Positions 23,472-35,242 of a stretch of 64,000 nucleotides of DNA are shown here, one piece after another. The stretch is taken from contig CM055094.1 in assembly GCA_029204225.1 (NCBI GenBank), forward strand, positions 20,623,407 through 20,687,406, given 5' to 3'. Made by a program: the position numbers and the translations under genes. The notes under the pieces are model-generated. The model saw only the letters and a program-made list of their open reading frames with translations, was not told the origin of the DNA and did no database searches. Numbering within the stretch: position 1 is the stretch's first letter; each line of letters opens with the position of its first letter. This DNA is from Diphasiastrum complanatum (lineage: Eukaryota; Streptophyta; Lycopodiopsida; Lycopodiales; Lycopodiaceae).

Positions 23472-23836
23472 TGGATGGAAGTCCCATCACATATTTATAC
23501 ATGTAGAGCTCGAATTTGAGCGTATTACGGCTTCTATGTAATCATCACAACCTAACCCTAACATCCAACCTAAAGATCCAGTTGATCCACCCTATTTAGG
23601 GTCGATACCTCGAGATCCAAAAACAATGCAAAAACTGTTATTTTAAGCTCCTACTTTTTTTCTACCTTATCTATGCTCTCTTTGGACACATTCCAAAGGT
23701 ACCATTCCAAAGCTAGGTTAATAATTTGACTTAGAATAAGGTATCCTATGCTTTTGGCATGTGTGACATCCCACATCATGGCCTCAAAGTCATTTACAAG
23801 TGGAATTTATGCAAACTAGCTTGTGTAAATTTAACA
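23472..23836 (-). mobile_element. Copia LTR, U3 part
   Basis: On the minus strand a polypurine stretch (GTGAGGAGGAGTG) is followed at 23,836 by TGTTAAATTTACACAAGC, a normal LTR start with TG. A TATA-like TATAAATATG lies near 23,490-23,500. The LTR may extend further left into what is here called repeat B; its far end could not be fixed. It belongs to the copia copy to its right and is its 3' LTR. Confidence 0.6.
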
Positions 23837-25215
23837 CTCCTCCTCACAACTAGTTTGAAGATAACATAGAATTGCTATCAACCCTAGGGCTGACCTTAAC
23901 TTCACAAATGCAGCTCTTTGAAGTGGTTTAGTGAGGATATCAGCAACACATTCACTACTTGCCACATGCTCCAAAGATATCTCCTTAGATTGCACCTCCT
24001 CTGACACAAAATGATGAGAGATCTCGATATGTTTTGGTCTTGCATGGAAGATTGGGTTGGTTGCAAGGTGTTGGACTGAAATGTTGTCATTGTAGAGAGT
24101 TGGAACATCATGTAAACTTTGCTAAGGATCTTGGAAGTCCTAAGGCAAGCTCCTCCTTGCACATGATCTACATGGATTTTGAGTTGATGTGGCCAAGTCT
24201 TTTGTGCCATAGAATATGGTTGGATAGCTTGGTCTCCCCATCTATTTTGAACAATCTTCCAAACCTTATGCCTTTAGCAATGATCTTGCCATCCTTCTCG
24301 ATGTTACATGTATTTGTGGCGAACTCCACAATCAAACCATTGTAAAGCAATTGTCCCACACTAAGCAAGTTCTTAGTGATACTAGAAATGTAAAGTACTC
24401 CATCAATCTTGATTTTCCTTGAAAATCCCAAGCATAAAGGTATGGATCCTATTCCTTCGATCTTACGAGCATAATTATTTGATGTAAAAATTGACTTGAT
24501 AGGTCCTTCATAGGTAGATAAGGTTGAAAAATACTCCCTCTTACTTGTCATGTGGGAGCTAGTCCCACTATCTATCCACCAAGGGTCTTCACCTCTTATG
24601 CTTGAAGAAGAGAAACTTGGCATCATGACCGAATCTTCATGAGAGCTCTCCTCTTCCTCTTGACCAAGATTTGCTGGACTTTGAGTTTGCTTTTTCTTGA
24701 ATAGATGCAAAATAGAAATGATTAAAAGACTAGATATCCCACTACCTAGGGACTTGATAAAGCTCAAAACTCGACCTCTCAATAAGATCCTACCCGATCT
24801 TAAGCCAAATCATATCTATTAATGTTAACAAGAATGGAAACTAGCTTGAATTTCCATAAAAATTGGATGTAGAACTGTCTCCTCCTTGATCTCGACTTCA
24901 CAAGGATATAGGATTCACCTAACCTGAACCAAAAGGAATCATATGCACATAAATATGCCTCTTCAAATAATTCCTACAAGATCAGTTGAATCATCAAGCA
25001 ATAATCAATCCAAACTATGTCACAAATCAAGCAAAATTGAACACAATCTTGACTAGAATTGCATTCACTTGATGAGCAATTGGCAAGAACTTTGGGCTGA
25101 CCCTAAAATTTAATTTCTAAGATCTCAATAAGTCTAAGAACTAACTATCACAGTACCAAAGATAAGGATCTACCTTCCTTTTGATTGATTGAAAACTACG
25201 TGGCAGACCTACGTG
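23837..25215 (-). mobile_element. Ty1/copia gag-pol remnant, copy 2 (internally deleted, with 3' LTR)
   Basis: Right to left: leader (25,215-24,890), protease zone with WWIDSGTSSHMTS (about 24,590-24,550), KIDGVLYISSITKNLLSVGQ, the GAG-pre-integrase block LWHKRLGHINSK (about 24,210-24,170), then directly the end of RNase H (VADILTKPLQR near 23,930) and the 3' LTR. Gag is mostly absent, and integrase and reverse transcriptase are missing. Broken, non-autonomous fossil of the same family as the copies at 18,119 and 41,986. Confidence 0.8.
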
Positions 25216-26480
25216 GTAGACCTGTGTCCCTTTGTGTGAATATTTTCTAGATCCAAACATCTAGTGTGTGGCTATTAGGCTAGAGATAGCATGATATATT
25301 AATCTCAACATCCATTGGAGTGAGCTTCCGATCCACTTGAACACAAAACTTACAAGACTATTTGCTTCATGATGTAAATCTGAATCCAACTTATCAACAA
25401 TGTGATTCCCTAGTGCACAATGTATCACTATCATCACGTGGCAGAAAGTGATTCACTTTTGTGCATATGTTCCATAGAGATGTGAGACACTTTACCGCGA
25501 ATAGGCTTGAAAAAATTGGAAGGTAATTTGGTTGTACAAGAAGCAAGCGTTAAAAAATGAAAGGGCCTAGACAAAATTTTTCAAGGCTATGTCCTTGGAG
25601 ATGGCCAATAATCAACTCCAAGCATCTACGATGAACTACAACAACACTTGGCTTAACACACAAGCTTCAAACTTTCAAGACTTCTTCAGGAACTACAAAG
25701 AACATGTTTAAGCTTAAAGACAAGTGGATGCAAAAACATCAGTATGTCTTGAAAACCTCCATACATGTGTATACATTGTTAATTTTAGAGCCACATGCAA
25801 AGGGGGGTACCATTATGGTGCATTTTAGAGTAAGGGATCAAGCAAATACCTATAAAACTGGTATAGGGCAAGTTAGACACAATGATAAATTCATGAGAAC
25901 AAGTTAATGAAGCTTAAAAAGTCATTTGGGGTGAGATCTTGCCGAGTCCCAATTTGTTACCTTGCTATTTGTGAACTTGCCCCAAGATAAGGTGAAAAAA
26001 AACTTTTAATATTACGAATGACAACCACGAAGCTATCATAGTTTCAATCGACATCGATATAATTAAACAACAAAAATCATCACATACATGCAAACAAGAT
26101 GGCAAACACTCATCAATTTTTCTGTGCATGATTCGAGCCGGAGTGTCTTCATGCCCAAATTCCTAGAAATTGGAGATACCGGAACAACAAATTTACATTT
26201 TTCTAGAACCTATTGCATCATTATTTGATTGTGCTCTCTTTCTCTTACCTTAAATGGTGCGAAAAAGCTACTAGAATATCGAACCAATAATATCACAAGC
26301 TACATTCAAATGTGCTAAGATAACACTGGTCCAACCACCACCAACACAACAATCCAGGCAAAGGACCAAGACACGAGCGAAGCGTCATGCTTCATCAGAT
26401 GAAACAGACTCAGATGATATGGAGCTTGACCTCACTAGTAACGTATTTGATTGTTGTAAGGGGGGTGGGTGTATATAATA
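25216..26480. repeat. Composite of H fragments and the 25,548-26,330 block
   Basis: 25,216-25,548 is the start of H plus the end of the antisense gene. 25,548-25,800 starts AAAGGGCCTAGACAAA and recurs at 44,020-44,270. 25,800-26,100 is H again (CCATTATGGTGCATTTTAGAG). 26,100-26,330 (AAACACTCATCAATTTTTCT) recurs at 44,580-44,790. 26,330-26,450 is a piece of C (AACCACCACCAACACAACAA; CATCAGATGAAACAGACTC). No complete gene. Confidence 0.55.
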
Positions 26481-26665
26481 TATGGCTATGAGTGTGAAAG
26501 GGGCATGGATTATTCTTGACTTTGAAATGAATGGAGGGCGGGCTTATTCAAGTCACCTAGAGAATGGTCACAAGTTCTCCTTTAAGGATGGGATGCTCTA
26601 TACATATGACTACAATGCCTCAACGTCTAACCCGAAATAGTACAAATAGAATGCAATGCATGGAA

Positions 26666-26818
<153 letters not shown>

Positions 26819-28060
26819 GCATTATCGATGTTCTCTGTCCTTCTGATTTCACCTCTTATTTTCGTCATTTACAGGAGGCTGAAGAGTCTCAAAAAAGGAT
26901 TGTTGATCCAACATCGGCTTAGGAAGATGGAGCAGGACCTAGAAATGAACATAGTATCGGCGCCTGAGAAAATCCGTTTGGCCAAAATATCAGAAACTAC
27001 GAAAGCTATATGCGGAAGAGATTTGGAGGCACATGATATCAGTAATTGGATTCTGGTATGACGCAAAGACGCGGACAAGTCAGTTCCAACGACGGCATCT
27101 AATTTGATCGGGAGCTCTTCTCAGCCACAATTAATGGCGTCTGCCGGTTGGAGAGCTCCAGTCCTCAAAGATACGCACGTGAATGAAAGGCTTGAGCAAG
27201 CACCAAAGCAAGTCCAGAACGATCCTTCTTTCAACCCAAGATTTCGTAGAAAACGAGCATGGAGATCGGAAGACAACATATCAGCATATCCTTGCAACTT
27301 TGCGATAATAGATTGCTCGTTCTCTTCTCAGAAGGAATGTCATACATCAATCAATAATTTCTGGGAACTGAGTTCCGATTCTCGCGATCCTACAATCCAG
27401 CTACAACACAAGTTCTGCCAGTTTCTGATGACTGTCATGGGACAAAGGTTTGAGCAAGATCCACAATTTTCCATCAATCCCAACAAAGCGGTCCTTCACA
27501 TGGAGGATACCAGGATCTATTTATGGATTCAATACTTTCCTGCAGACTCCATACATATCTTCGAAGAGATGTGCACTTCAGGATTTATCATCAATGCCGA
27601 TGAGGGTTACATGTACACCCAGAGATCAAAAGCATTTACTGGTCGAAGACAAATACTGACTCGAAACTGTTTCAACTGGCTACGTGAGCAAAATCATAAG
27701 CATGCCAGTAAGTCGACTCTGATAGGACGAATAGACGGGGACAAGTCAGTTCCAACGACGACATCTAATTCGATCAGGAGCTCTTCTCAGCCAGATTTAA
27801 TTGCGTCGACCGGTTGGAGAGCTCCATTCCTCAAATATACGTACGTCTATGAAATGCTTGATCAATCACCAAAGCAAATTCAGAATGATCCTTCTTTGAG
27901 ATCGGAAGAGAACATATCAGCATATCCTTGCAACTTTGCGATAATAGATGGCTCGTTCTCTTCTCAGAAGATATGTCATACATCCATCAAGAATTTTTGC
28001 AAATTAACTTCCGATTCTTCCACTGCTTTTGAAATGTCCACTTTAGTTCATAATCTATGA
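26819..28060 (+). pseudogene. Unknown duplicated-domain gene D, copy 2
   Basis: N-terminal part at about 26,826-27,061: a hydrophobic segment MFSVLLISPLIFVIY (likely membrane anchor), basic residues RRLKSLKKG, and a probable coiled coil LRKMEQDLEMNIVSA...KIRLAKISETTK. A 318-codon frame (27,104-28,060) then holds one full D domain (to about 27,700) and, in the same frame, a second one shortened inside its first half. It shows LQHKFCQFLMTVM, RFEQDPQFSINPN, HMEDTRIYLWIQYFPADSI and EEMCTSGFIINAD. A (CT)n tract and TTACAG precede it, so the N-part may be intronic or exonic. Function unknown. Confidence 0.5.
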
Positions 28061-28212
28061 TCTAGATATACCTTCTTCTCGTTGTGTATATATATATGTT
28101 CTCGTCGTTGATATTTGATCTAATGTATTAAATGAACATTGAATGCTCATTAAATCAAAATCAACAATAATTAGGTTGCACATGTTCTGTTCAAAAAATA
28201 TTTAGACAAACA

Positions 28213-28425
28213 ATGAAAATATCATATCGACAAGAGGGAACATATCACGGCAAAAGGACTAGACAGAAATTGTTTGTTAGTGATCATCCATCCAAAGTAG
28301 GTGCACCACTTCCAAATTCAACTGTTACTCCAAGCCTTTTTGTGAGACTACTAATATTTTTGAAAAACACATGTTCTTCATATTCCAAGCATGCTCAGCA
28401 TACCTCCAAGCACATAGCAAAGTAA
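28213..28425 (+). CDS. Unrecognised 70-codon ORF (MKISYRQE), copy 2
   Basis: Same length, start and stop as at 8,911-8,699. The few changes are conservative or scattered. It lies downstream of D copy 2 on the same strand. Confidence 0.4.
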   Translation: MKISYRQEGTYHGKRTRQKLFVSDHPSKVGAPLPNSTVTPSLFVRLLIFLKNTCSSYSKHAQHTSKHIAK

Positions 28426-28452
28426 ACCGTACGTCTTTTTTCCTTGCCCAAG

Positions 28453-29730
28453 GATGGTCTCCAAGGATGCGAAGGAGTAATGAAGCACTGTCGTAGCGAA
28501 TGATAGATCGCCACTAAAAGATGGAAAATCGATCCTTTGAAGTTATAGCTTTTCAAGGCTTCTGAATTTCATTTCCATGCCTGAAGAAGGAAGTGCCAGC
28601 ATCAAATCTTCTCCCATCAGAGTTTGTTTTCATTTCCTAAAAAGCATGCATGGCAGCATGGCAGTAAAGCGTGATATTGTGATTTTTTGTAATGTTCCCA
28701 TGTATGTGAGGATTTTTGTTGTTTAATTATATCGATGTTGATTGAAACTATGATAGCTTCGTGGTTGTCATTCGTAATATTAAAAGTTTTTTTTCACCTT
28801 ATCTTGGGGCAAGTTCACAAATAGCAAGGTAACAAATTGGGACTCGGCAAGAACTCACTCCAAATGACTTTTTGAGCTTCACTAAGTATTCTCATGAATT
28901 TATCATTGTGTCTAACTTGCCATATACCAGTTTTATAAGTATTTGCTTGATCCTTTACTCTTAAATGCACCATAATGCTACTCCTTTACTGGCCATAACC
29001 TCTTCACCGTAGCTCGGAACTGGGTCATGTTGAGTGTCGTTGAAAAAGCTCTCATCGAGGACTTTCTAATGGCACTGTAATCGTTTCTATTTGAGTTGCC
29101 GTTCAAAAGTTACACTGTTTTTTTGCTGAGTTGCATACTATACTACAAATAAAATGGCTTATTTACGGGCTGCCCTGACGCAAAATTACAGTTCTTTTAA
29201 AAAGAAAAGAAAATCAATTTGAAGGAGCTACGTTACGTAGATTTCAAATTTGAGTGTTTTCATTGGACCATGTGGAAGAAACTTTTGAGAAAAAAAATAA
29301 AAGGTATGTTTCTGAAAGGCCTCTTTTGTGCTCAAATTTTTTGTAACGGTTGATAAGTTGGATTCACATTTACATCATGAAGCAAATAGTCTTGTAAGTT
29401 TTGTGTTCAAGTGGATCGGAAGCTCGCTCCAATGGATGTTGAGATTAATATATCATGCTATCTCTAGCCTAACAGCCACACACTAGATGTTTGGATAAAT
29501 ATTCACACAAAGGGACATCACACATCAATATTAATCTCCTTTCACCTTTTATTTCGTCACATCTCTTCGTGCTTATGCGACATGAAAAGCTCCCTTCAAA
29601 CAAACCTATGAATGTGCCTTTCCTGTTGGCTTAATTTCATACGCACTACCTTTGTCTTGGGCAACCAAAATGTGATACAATTGTGACCTTTTCTCATGCT
29701 TATCTTTCTCCTATTCTTGGACAAGTAAAA
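28453..29730. repeat. Dispersed repeat H, reversed copy
   Basis: Full H in reverse orientation, from CGAAGGAGTAATGAAGCAC to CTTTCTCCTATTCTTGG at about 29,713. It carries on its plus strand part of the EGSASIKSSPIR exon (about 28,585-28,640). No complete gene. Confidence 0.65.
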
Positions 29731-29948
29731 TTTGATTGTTGTAAGGGGGGGGTGTATAGTATAGATGGCTATGAGTGTGAAAGGGGCATGGATTATTCTT
29801 GACTTCTAAATGAATGGAGGGCGGGCTTATTCAAGTCACCTAGAGAATGGTCACAAGTTCTCCTTTAAGGATGGGATGCTCTATACATATGACTACAATG
29901 CCTCAACGTCTAACTCGAAATAGTACAAATAGAATGCAATGCATGGAA

Positions 29949-29991
<43 letters not shown>

Positions 29992-31589
29992 CTCTCTCTC
30001 TCTTTCTCTCTCTGCATTATCGATGTTCTCTGTCCTTCTGATTTCACCTCTTATTTTCGTCATTTACAGGAGGCTGAAGAGTCTCAGAAAAGGATTGTTG
30101 ATCCAACATCGGCTTAGGAAGATGGAGCAGGACCTAGAAATAAACATAGTATCGGCGGCTGAGAAAATCCGTTTGGCCAAAATATCAGAAACTACGAAAT
30201 CTATATGCGGAAGAGATTTGGAGGCACATGATATCAGTAATTAGATTCTGGTAGGACGCAAAGACGCGGACAAGTCAGTTGCAACGACGGCATCTAATTT
30301 GATCGGGAGCTCATCTCAGCCAAAATCAATTGCGTCTACCAATTGGAGAGCTCCAGTCCTCAAAGATACGCACGTGAATGAAAGGCTTGAGCAAGCCCCA
30401 AAGCAAGTCCAGAATGATCCTTCTTTCGACCCAAGATTTCGTAGAAAACGAGCATGGAGTTCGGAAGACAACATATCAGCATATCCTTGCAACTTTGCTA
30501 TAATAGATTGCTCGTTCTCTTCTCAGAAGGAATGTCATACATCAATCAATAATTTCTGGGAACTGAGTTCCGATTCTCGCGATCCTACAATCCAGCTACA
30601 ACACAAGTTCTGCCAGTTTCTGATGACTGTCATGGGCCAATGGTTTGAGCAAGATCCACAATTTTCCATCAATCCCAACCAAGCGGTCCTTCACATGGAG
30701 GATACTAGGATCTATTTACGGATACAATACTTTCCTGCAGACTCCATACATATCTTCGAAGAGATGTGCACTTCAGGATTTATCATCAATGTCGATGAGG
30801 GTTACATGTACACCCAGAGATCAAAAGCATTTACTGGTCGAAGACAAATACTGACTCGAAACTGTTTCAACTGGCTACGTGAGCAAAATCATAAGCATGC
30901 CAGTAAGTCGATTGTGATAGGACGAATAGACGGGGACAAGTCAGTTCCAACGACGGCATCTAATTCGATCGGGAGCTCTTCTCAGCCAGATTTAATTGCG
31001 TCGACCGGTTGGAGAGCTCCATTCCTCAAAGATACGTACGTCTATGAAAGATACGTACGTCTTTCAATCACCAAAGCAAATCCAGAAAGATCCTTCTTTT
31101 GACCCAAGTTTTCGTAAAAGACGAGCGCTAGCATGGAGATCGGAAGACAACATATCAGCATATCCTGGAAACTTTCCGATAATAGATGGCTCGTTCTCTT
31201 CTCGGAAGGAATGTCATACATCCATCAAGAATTTTTGCAAATTAACTTCCGATTCTGACGATTCTACAATCAAGCTACAACACAAGTTCTGCCAGTTTCT
31301 GATGACTGTCATGAGCCGAAGGTTTGAGCAGGATCCACAATTTTTCATCAATCCCAACAAACCGGCGCTTCACATGGAGGATACCAGGATCTATTTACGG
31401 ATACAATACTTTCCTGCAGACTCCATACAAATCTTTGAAGAGATGTGCACTTCAGGCTTTATCATCAATGCTGATAAGGCTTACACCCAGAGATCAAAAG
31501 CATTTGCTGGTCGAAGACAAATGCTGACTCGAACCTGCTCCAAGTGGCTGCGCGAGCAATATCATAAGCATGATGCCCACTATTCCTGA
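29731..31589 (+). pseudogene. Unknown duplicated-domain gene D, copy 3 (both domains full length)
   Basis: The most complete D copy. (CT)n at 29,951-30,014, acceptor-like TTTACAG at about 30,068, membrane segment MFSVLLISPLIFVIY and coiled coil (30,020-30,243), then domain 1 (30,250-30,915) and domain 2 (30,920-31,589, stop). Domain 2 has LQHKFCQFLMTVMSRRFEQD, HMEDTRIYLRIQYFPADSI, EEMCTSGFIINADKAYTQRS and KWLREQYHKHDAHYS at the C-terminus. The two domains lie in different frames in this copy, near a short duplication of GATACGTACGTCT at about 31,032-31,064, so it is not translated whole as it stands. The arm copy at 37,660-38,950 shares this structure. Confidence 0.5.
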
Positions 31590-31928
31590 ACAAATGTTAT
31601 GAAGAAAATCCTTTAGGCGCAATTTTTTGAATTGAGTACATTGAAAACATCAACATTTGTTGATTGGAGCTTTTAAGATTGACCATTATAGTCATCTAGG
31701 GCCAATGTATATGGCACTCGACTGCTAATCTATCTCTCCACTGCTTTTGAAATGTCCACTTTAGTTCATAATCTATGATCTAGATATACCTTCTTCTCGT
31801 TGTGTATATATATATGTTCTCATCGTTGATATTTGATTTAATGTATTAAATGAACATTGAATGCGCATTAAATCAAAATCAACAATAATTAGGTTACACA
31901 TATTCTGTTCAAAAAATATTTAGACACA

Positions 31929-32141
31929 ATGAAAATATCATATCGACAAGAGGAAACATATCACGACAAAAGGACTAGACAGAAATTGTTTGTTAGTGAT
32001 CATCCATCCAAAGTAGGCGCACCACTTCCAAATTCTAATGTTACTCCAAGCCTTTTTGTGAGACTACTAATATTTTTGGAAAACACATGTTCTTCATATT
32101 CCAAGCATGTTCAGCATACCTCCAAGCACATAGCAAAGTAA
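31929..32141 (+). CDS. Unrecognised 70-codon ORF (MKISYRQE), copy 3
   Basis: Open 70-codon copy with EETYHDKRTRQK in place of EGTYHGKRTRQK. Same position relative to D as in the other copies. Confidence 0.4.
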   Translation: MKISYRQEETYHDKRTRQKLFVSDHPSKVGAPLPNSNVTPSLFVRLLIFLENTCSSYSKHVQHTSKHIAK

Positions 32142-32961
32142 ACTGTACATCTTCTTTCCTTGCCCTACTTGTTGGTCTTCATCTCGTATGGTAAGTACTC
32201 GACCCTTGACTATTCCTTTGAATAAGAGCTTTTTGCTATAGTTTCAAGAGAGAAGCTTCCTGGGAAAGGGTCAACTTGGGAGTAGCTTAATATATTGATG
32301 TCATTTCAAATCATGATAGCTTCATGGTTGTCACTCAAAATAATAGTAAACTGTTTGGTAACTTGGGGTAGCTTGATATGTAGCTAGGCAACTAAACAAC
32401 AAATCACCTCTAGATGGCTTCACAAGCTTGTCTAACTCATTCTTATAATTACTACCATTGCGTCTAACTTGCCAAATGCTAGGTGTAAAAGTATTTGACA
32501 AATGCATAACTCTTTACTCTCCAAGTCTTAAGACTTACCAAGTGTTGTTTGTAGCTCATACTAGATGCTTTGAGAAGTTCTATTAAGAATTGTGGGGGGG
32601 GGGGGGGGGGGGTGGGGGTTATCGCAAAGAATCCGATCTTGCCAAATACTAGGTGTAAAAGTGTTTGACATATTCCTAACTCTTTACTCTCCAAGTGTTG
32701 TTTTTAGCTCATAGTACATGCTTTGAGAATAATGTTACTGGTTATATTAATTTGGGGGGATTGCAAAGAATCAAACTTGAGTGTACAAGCCCAACTCAAG
32801 TGCAGACACCAAATCACCACACATGGAAAGATCATGAAATTTGAATTTGAAGAAAAATCAAAGTTAAAAAAAAATGAAAAACTATTTCTCCTTGCATTGT
32901 GGTCATCATCTAGATGAGCTGTGCTTGCTTGAATCAATAGAAACAAAGAAAATAATAATAA
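32142..32961. repeat. Repeat J and right arm of K, reversed copy, with a G19 homopolymer
   Basis: Reverse of 8,106-8,698 and 7,925-8,105. A run of 19 G lies at 32,594-32,612, where the matching site in the other palindrome arm (about 36,648) has only CCCTCCCCC. The K right arm follows at 32,760-32,875. No gene seen. Confidence 0.65.
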
Positions 32962-33505
32962 CATGTAGTTAATTGGAAGTTGGATAGCCGCAACGCGTGG
33001 GGTCCATACTTCAAGTTTCTATTTTCTACCATTAACTAACATAACTTCTCATGTAAATGCAAATCGTATTGCACATCAAAGTTTTCTTTCCATCTACTCA
33101 AAGCGTTCACATCAAAGAAAAACAGTCTTATCGATCTGAAAATCATAGCAAGAAACTTTGAATATTTTGGACCACAATGAGCGCCAACGTGAATCTTGAA
33201 ATTCAGAAAATACGGAGTGTGTTGGATCAAATGTAGCGGCAAGTTTATTTCAGACTTTTGCAATTCAAAAATTTGCAATTTCAACACACATCTATTGAAA
33301 TAATATTTTGCTTATTTTGCTCATAACAACAAACCTTTGATTTTGCATATAAAGCAAGAAACTTGGAGTAAGATGGATCAAAAAGAGCGCCAAGGTCATT
33401 TCAAACTTTTCCAATGAATTTTTTTTATAATTAAGACGAGTTTTAATAGCTGACAAGATATATAACAAGTTGGTTTTCTACAAGATTAATCTATCGATTA
33501 TTAAG
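32962..33505 (+). repeat. Spacer repeat E, copy 2 (start of palindrome 1 spacer)
   Basis: Begins in the end of C (GTAGTTAATTGGAAGTTGG; AACGCGTGGGGTCC) and runs to TCTATCGATTATTAAGATG before the F start. Same layout as at 3,280-3,806. Confidence 0.55.
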
Positions 33506-33616
33506 ATGTCTAGATATCATCTCCATATTGATCTTCCCACAGAATATGCTCCACTATCAAGAAAAAATCTGAAAGGATCCACCTTACCAGCTCACCAAAG
33601 GACGAAAGACAGGAAA
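33506..33616 (+). pseudogene. Gene F, first codons only, fused to promoter G
   Basis: MSRYHLHIDLPTEYAPLSRK through AHQRTKDRKQ, about 37 codons, then an abrupt switch to the CACGTG-rich sequence at about 33,617. The 212-codon frame continuing to 34,108 is an accident of stop-poor promoter and minisatellite sequence. Similar cuts after RTKDRK are found at 47,516 and 63,890, but there F resumes at its last exon. Confidence 0.6.
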
Positions 33617-33990
33617 CAATCTGCCATTCGGCTACGTGCCCACACGTGCGAGCTAACACATGCCAGAACACACGTCACCAAACCATTCGACCACATGGCC
33701 ACATGTGCAAGTTTCACACATGCGGATACAAAAGTGTTGTCCCACACGTCAGGTACTGATGGGGCACGTGACCACACGTGCGAGCCTATACGTGCAAGAA
33801 CACATGTCGCTGATCCATTCGGCCACGTGTCCCCATGTGGGATCCCACACGTGTTGATCCAGACGTGCAGTTTCACACATGCGTATACAAACGCGTGGTT
33901 TCACATGTCAGCTACTGACTGGGCCACGTGTCGCTGGGATTCACACGTGCCAACTTTTTTCTCCTATATAAGTCCATTCCCGGGGATTGT
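33617..33990 (+). promoter_or_regulatory. Promoter G copy 1: dense CACGTG (G-box/ABRE-like) array with TATA box
   Basis: About 340 bp with many ACACGTG/CACGTGTC hexamers spaced roughly every 20-40 bp, ending in a TATA box CTATATAAG at 33,964-33,972 and a likely start region at about 33,995-34,005. CACGTG is the plant G-box core bound by bZIP and bHLH factors, and ACACGTG matches ABRE. Downstream is minisatellite M, not an ORF. The sequence belongs to the repeated cassette, with copies at 47,800, 52,605 (-) and 63,600 (-). Confidence 0.65.
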
Positions 33991-34560
33991 ACAATGGCCG
34001 GTGATTCCAGGGATTTCAGAAAGGTCAACATACGACGAGTTGAGGCTTCAACTACAACCACATAGTCCTACCATAGGCTTGTGTGGTTTACCACATGGCC
34101 TACCATAGACTTCTGTAGCAAGCCACATAGGCCTGCGATTGACCAAGGCTGTCATAGGTGCCTACGTGTCAAGTCACGTATGACTGCCATGTGGCAAATC
34201 ATGCAGGCTTGGGGCTAGCGATGTGTCAAGCCATGTAGGCCCATTATAGGCTGGCAAGCTAACCAGGCTCTGCCTACGTGGTCTGCTATTTGCGAAGCCT
34301 ATCGCACACTACCACATGGCAAGCCACGTAGGTCTACCACATGGCAAATCATGCAGGCTTGAGGGTTGCCATGTGGCAAGCCATGTAGGCCTACCATAAC
34401 CCTGTATGTCAAGTCAACTGGGCCCTGTGCCACGTAGGCTTGAGTGGACCTAGAGATCTATATATATATATAGGTGGGCTCAAATCTCTTGCCATAAAAA
34501 TCAGCCAAGAAGATAAACTTTTGTATGCTTGAGTGGAGCTAGAGAGAGAGAGCTGGGGCT
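33991..34560 (+). repeat. Minisatellite M, copy 3
   Basis: After GTTGAGGCTTCAACTACAACC the M units begin (ACCATAGGCTTGTGTGG; CCATGTGGCAAATCATGCAG), with a short (TA)n at 34,457-34,472 followed by GGTGGGCTCAAATCTCTTG. Units are more diverged than at 5,279. Confidence 0.75.
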
Positions 34561-34810
34561 CCCAAGTTGTCATGTGGCAAGCCATGTAGGCATGTCATGA
34601 GATAAACCACACAGGCTGGGGACTTGCCATGTGGCAAGACACGTAGGCCTATCATAGGCTTGCGTGGTAGGTCATATAGGCATGACATAGGCTTGATGCT
34701 AGTATGTTCATGCTGGTATGTTGCAGTCTGCCATATAGGCTTGACATAGGCTTGTATGGCAAGCCAACTGAGCGATACCACGTGGGTTTGCCATGTAGGT
34801 TTGGGTGGAA
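34561..34810 (+). repeat. Minisatellite M continuation before the (GA)n tract
   Basis: Units matching 5,880-6,125 (CATAGGCTTGATGCTAGTAT; CCACGTGGGTTTGCCATG). It joins the first M block at about 34,520 via TATGCTTGAGTGGAGC. Confidence 0.75.
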
Positions 34811-34989
<179 letters not shown>

Positions 34990-35032
34990 TCACACATGAA
35001 GTACTTCCCTGTGGTATGGCCTAGCATCAACA

Positions 35033-35242
35033 TTGAAAAAAATATCTGATGGAGATAAGAAGGTTCCCAAGCAAATTTCAAATGAGAATCTTGCAGAGAA
35101 AGTATTGAAACCACAGTTTGCGAGGGATCCCAAAGAATCGAACTTGAGTGTACAAGCCCAACAAAAGCGCATACACCAACTCACCACACATGGGAAGATC
35201 GTTAAATTTGAATTTGAAGAAAGATCATTGAAATGTTTGTAG
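35033..35242 (+). CDS. Unrecognised 69-codon ORF (ISDGDKK ORF), copy 3
   Basis: Third open copy, same length and stop as at 6,383 and 14,564, with GDKKVPKQ and EERSLKCL as variants. Not recognised. Confidence 0.3.
   Translation: MKKISDGDKKVPKQISNENLAEKVLKPQFARDPKESNLSVQAQQKRIHQLTTHGKIVKFEFEERSLKCL

Larger units (their letters stand above)
28453..32961. repeat. Palindrome 1, left arm (about 4.5 kb)
   Basis: Reverse complement of 36,300-40,768. The outer end is GATGGTCTCCAAGGATGCG (matching CGCATCCTTGGAGACCATC at 40,750-40,768). The inner end is ATCAATAGAAACAAAGAAAA (matching TTTTCTTTGTTTCTATTGAT at about 36,310). The arm contains H reversed, gene D, the 70-codon ORF and J reversed. By eye the arms differ by scattered substitutions, by (CT)n length and by homopolymer length. 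The spacer is 32,962-36,299. Confidence 0.9.

Noticed and set aside
33592-34108. ORFs reading HTCEPIRARTHV and similar across promoter G, on both strands and in all four copies
   Set aside because: CACGTG-rich DNA lacks stops. The frames are not conserved, the sequence is better explained as a promoter array, and the 212-codon frame only fuses F codons to it.
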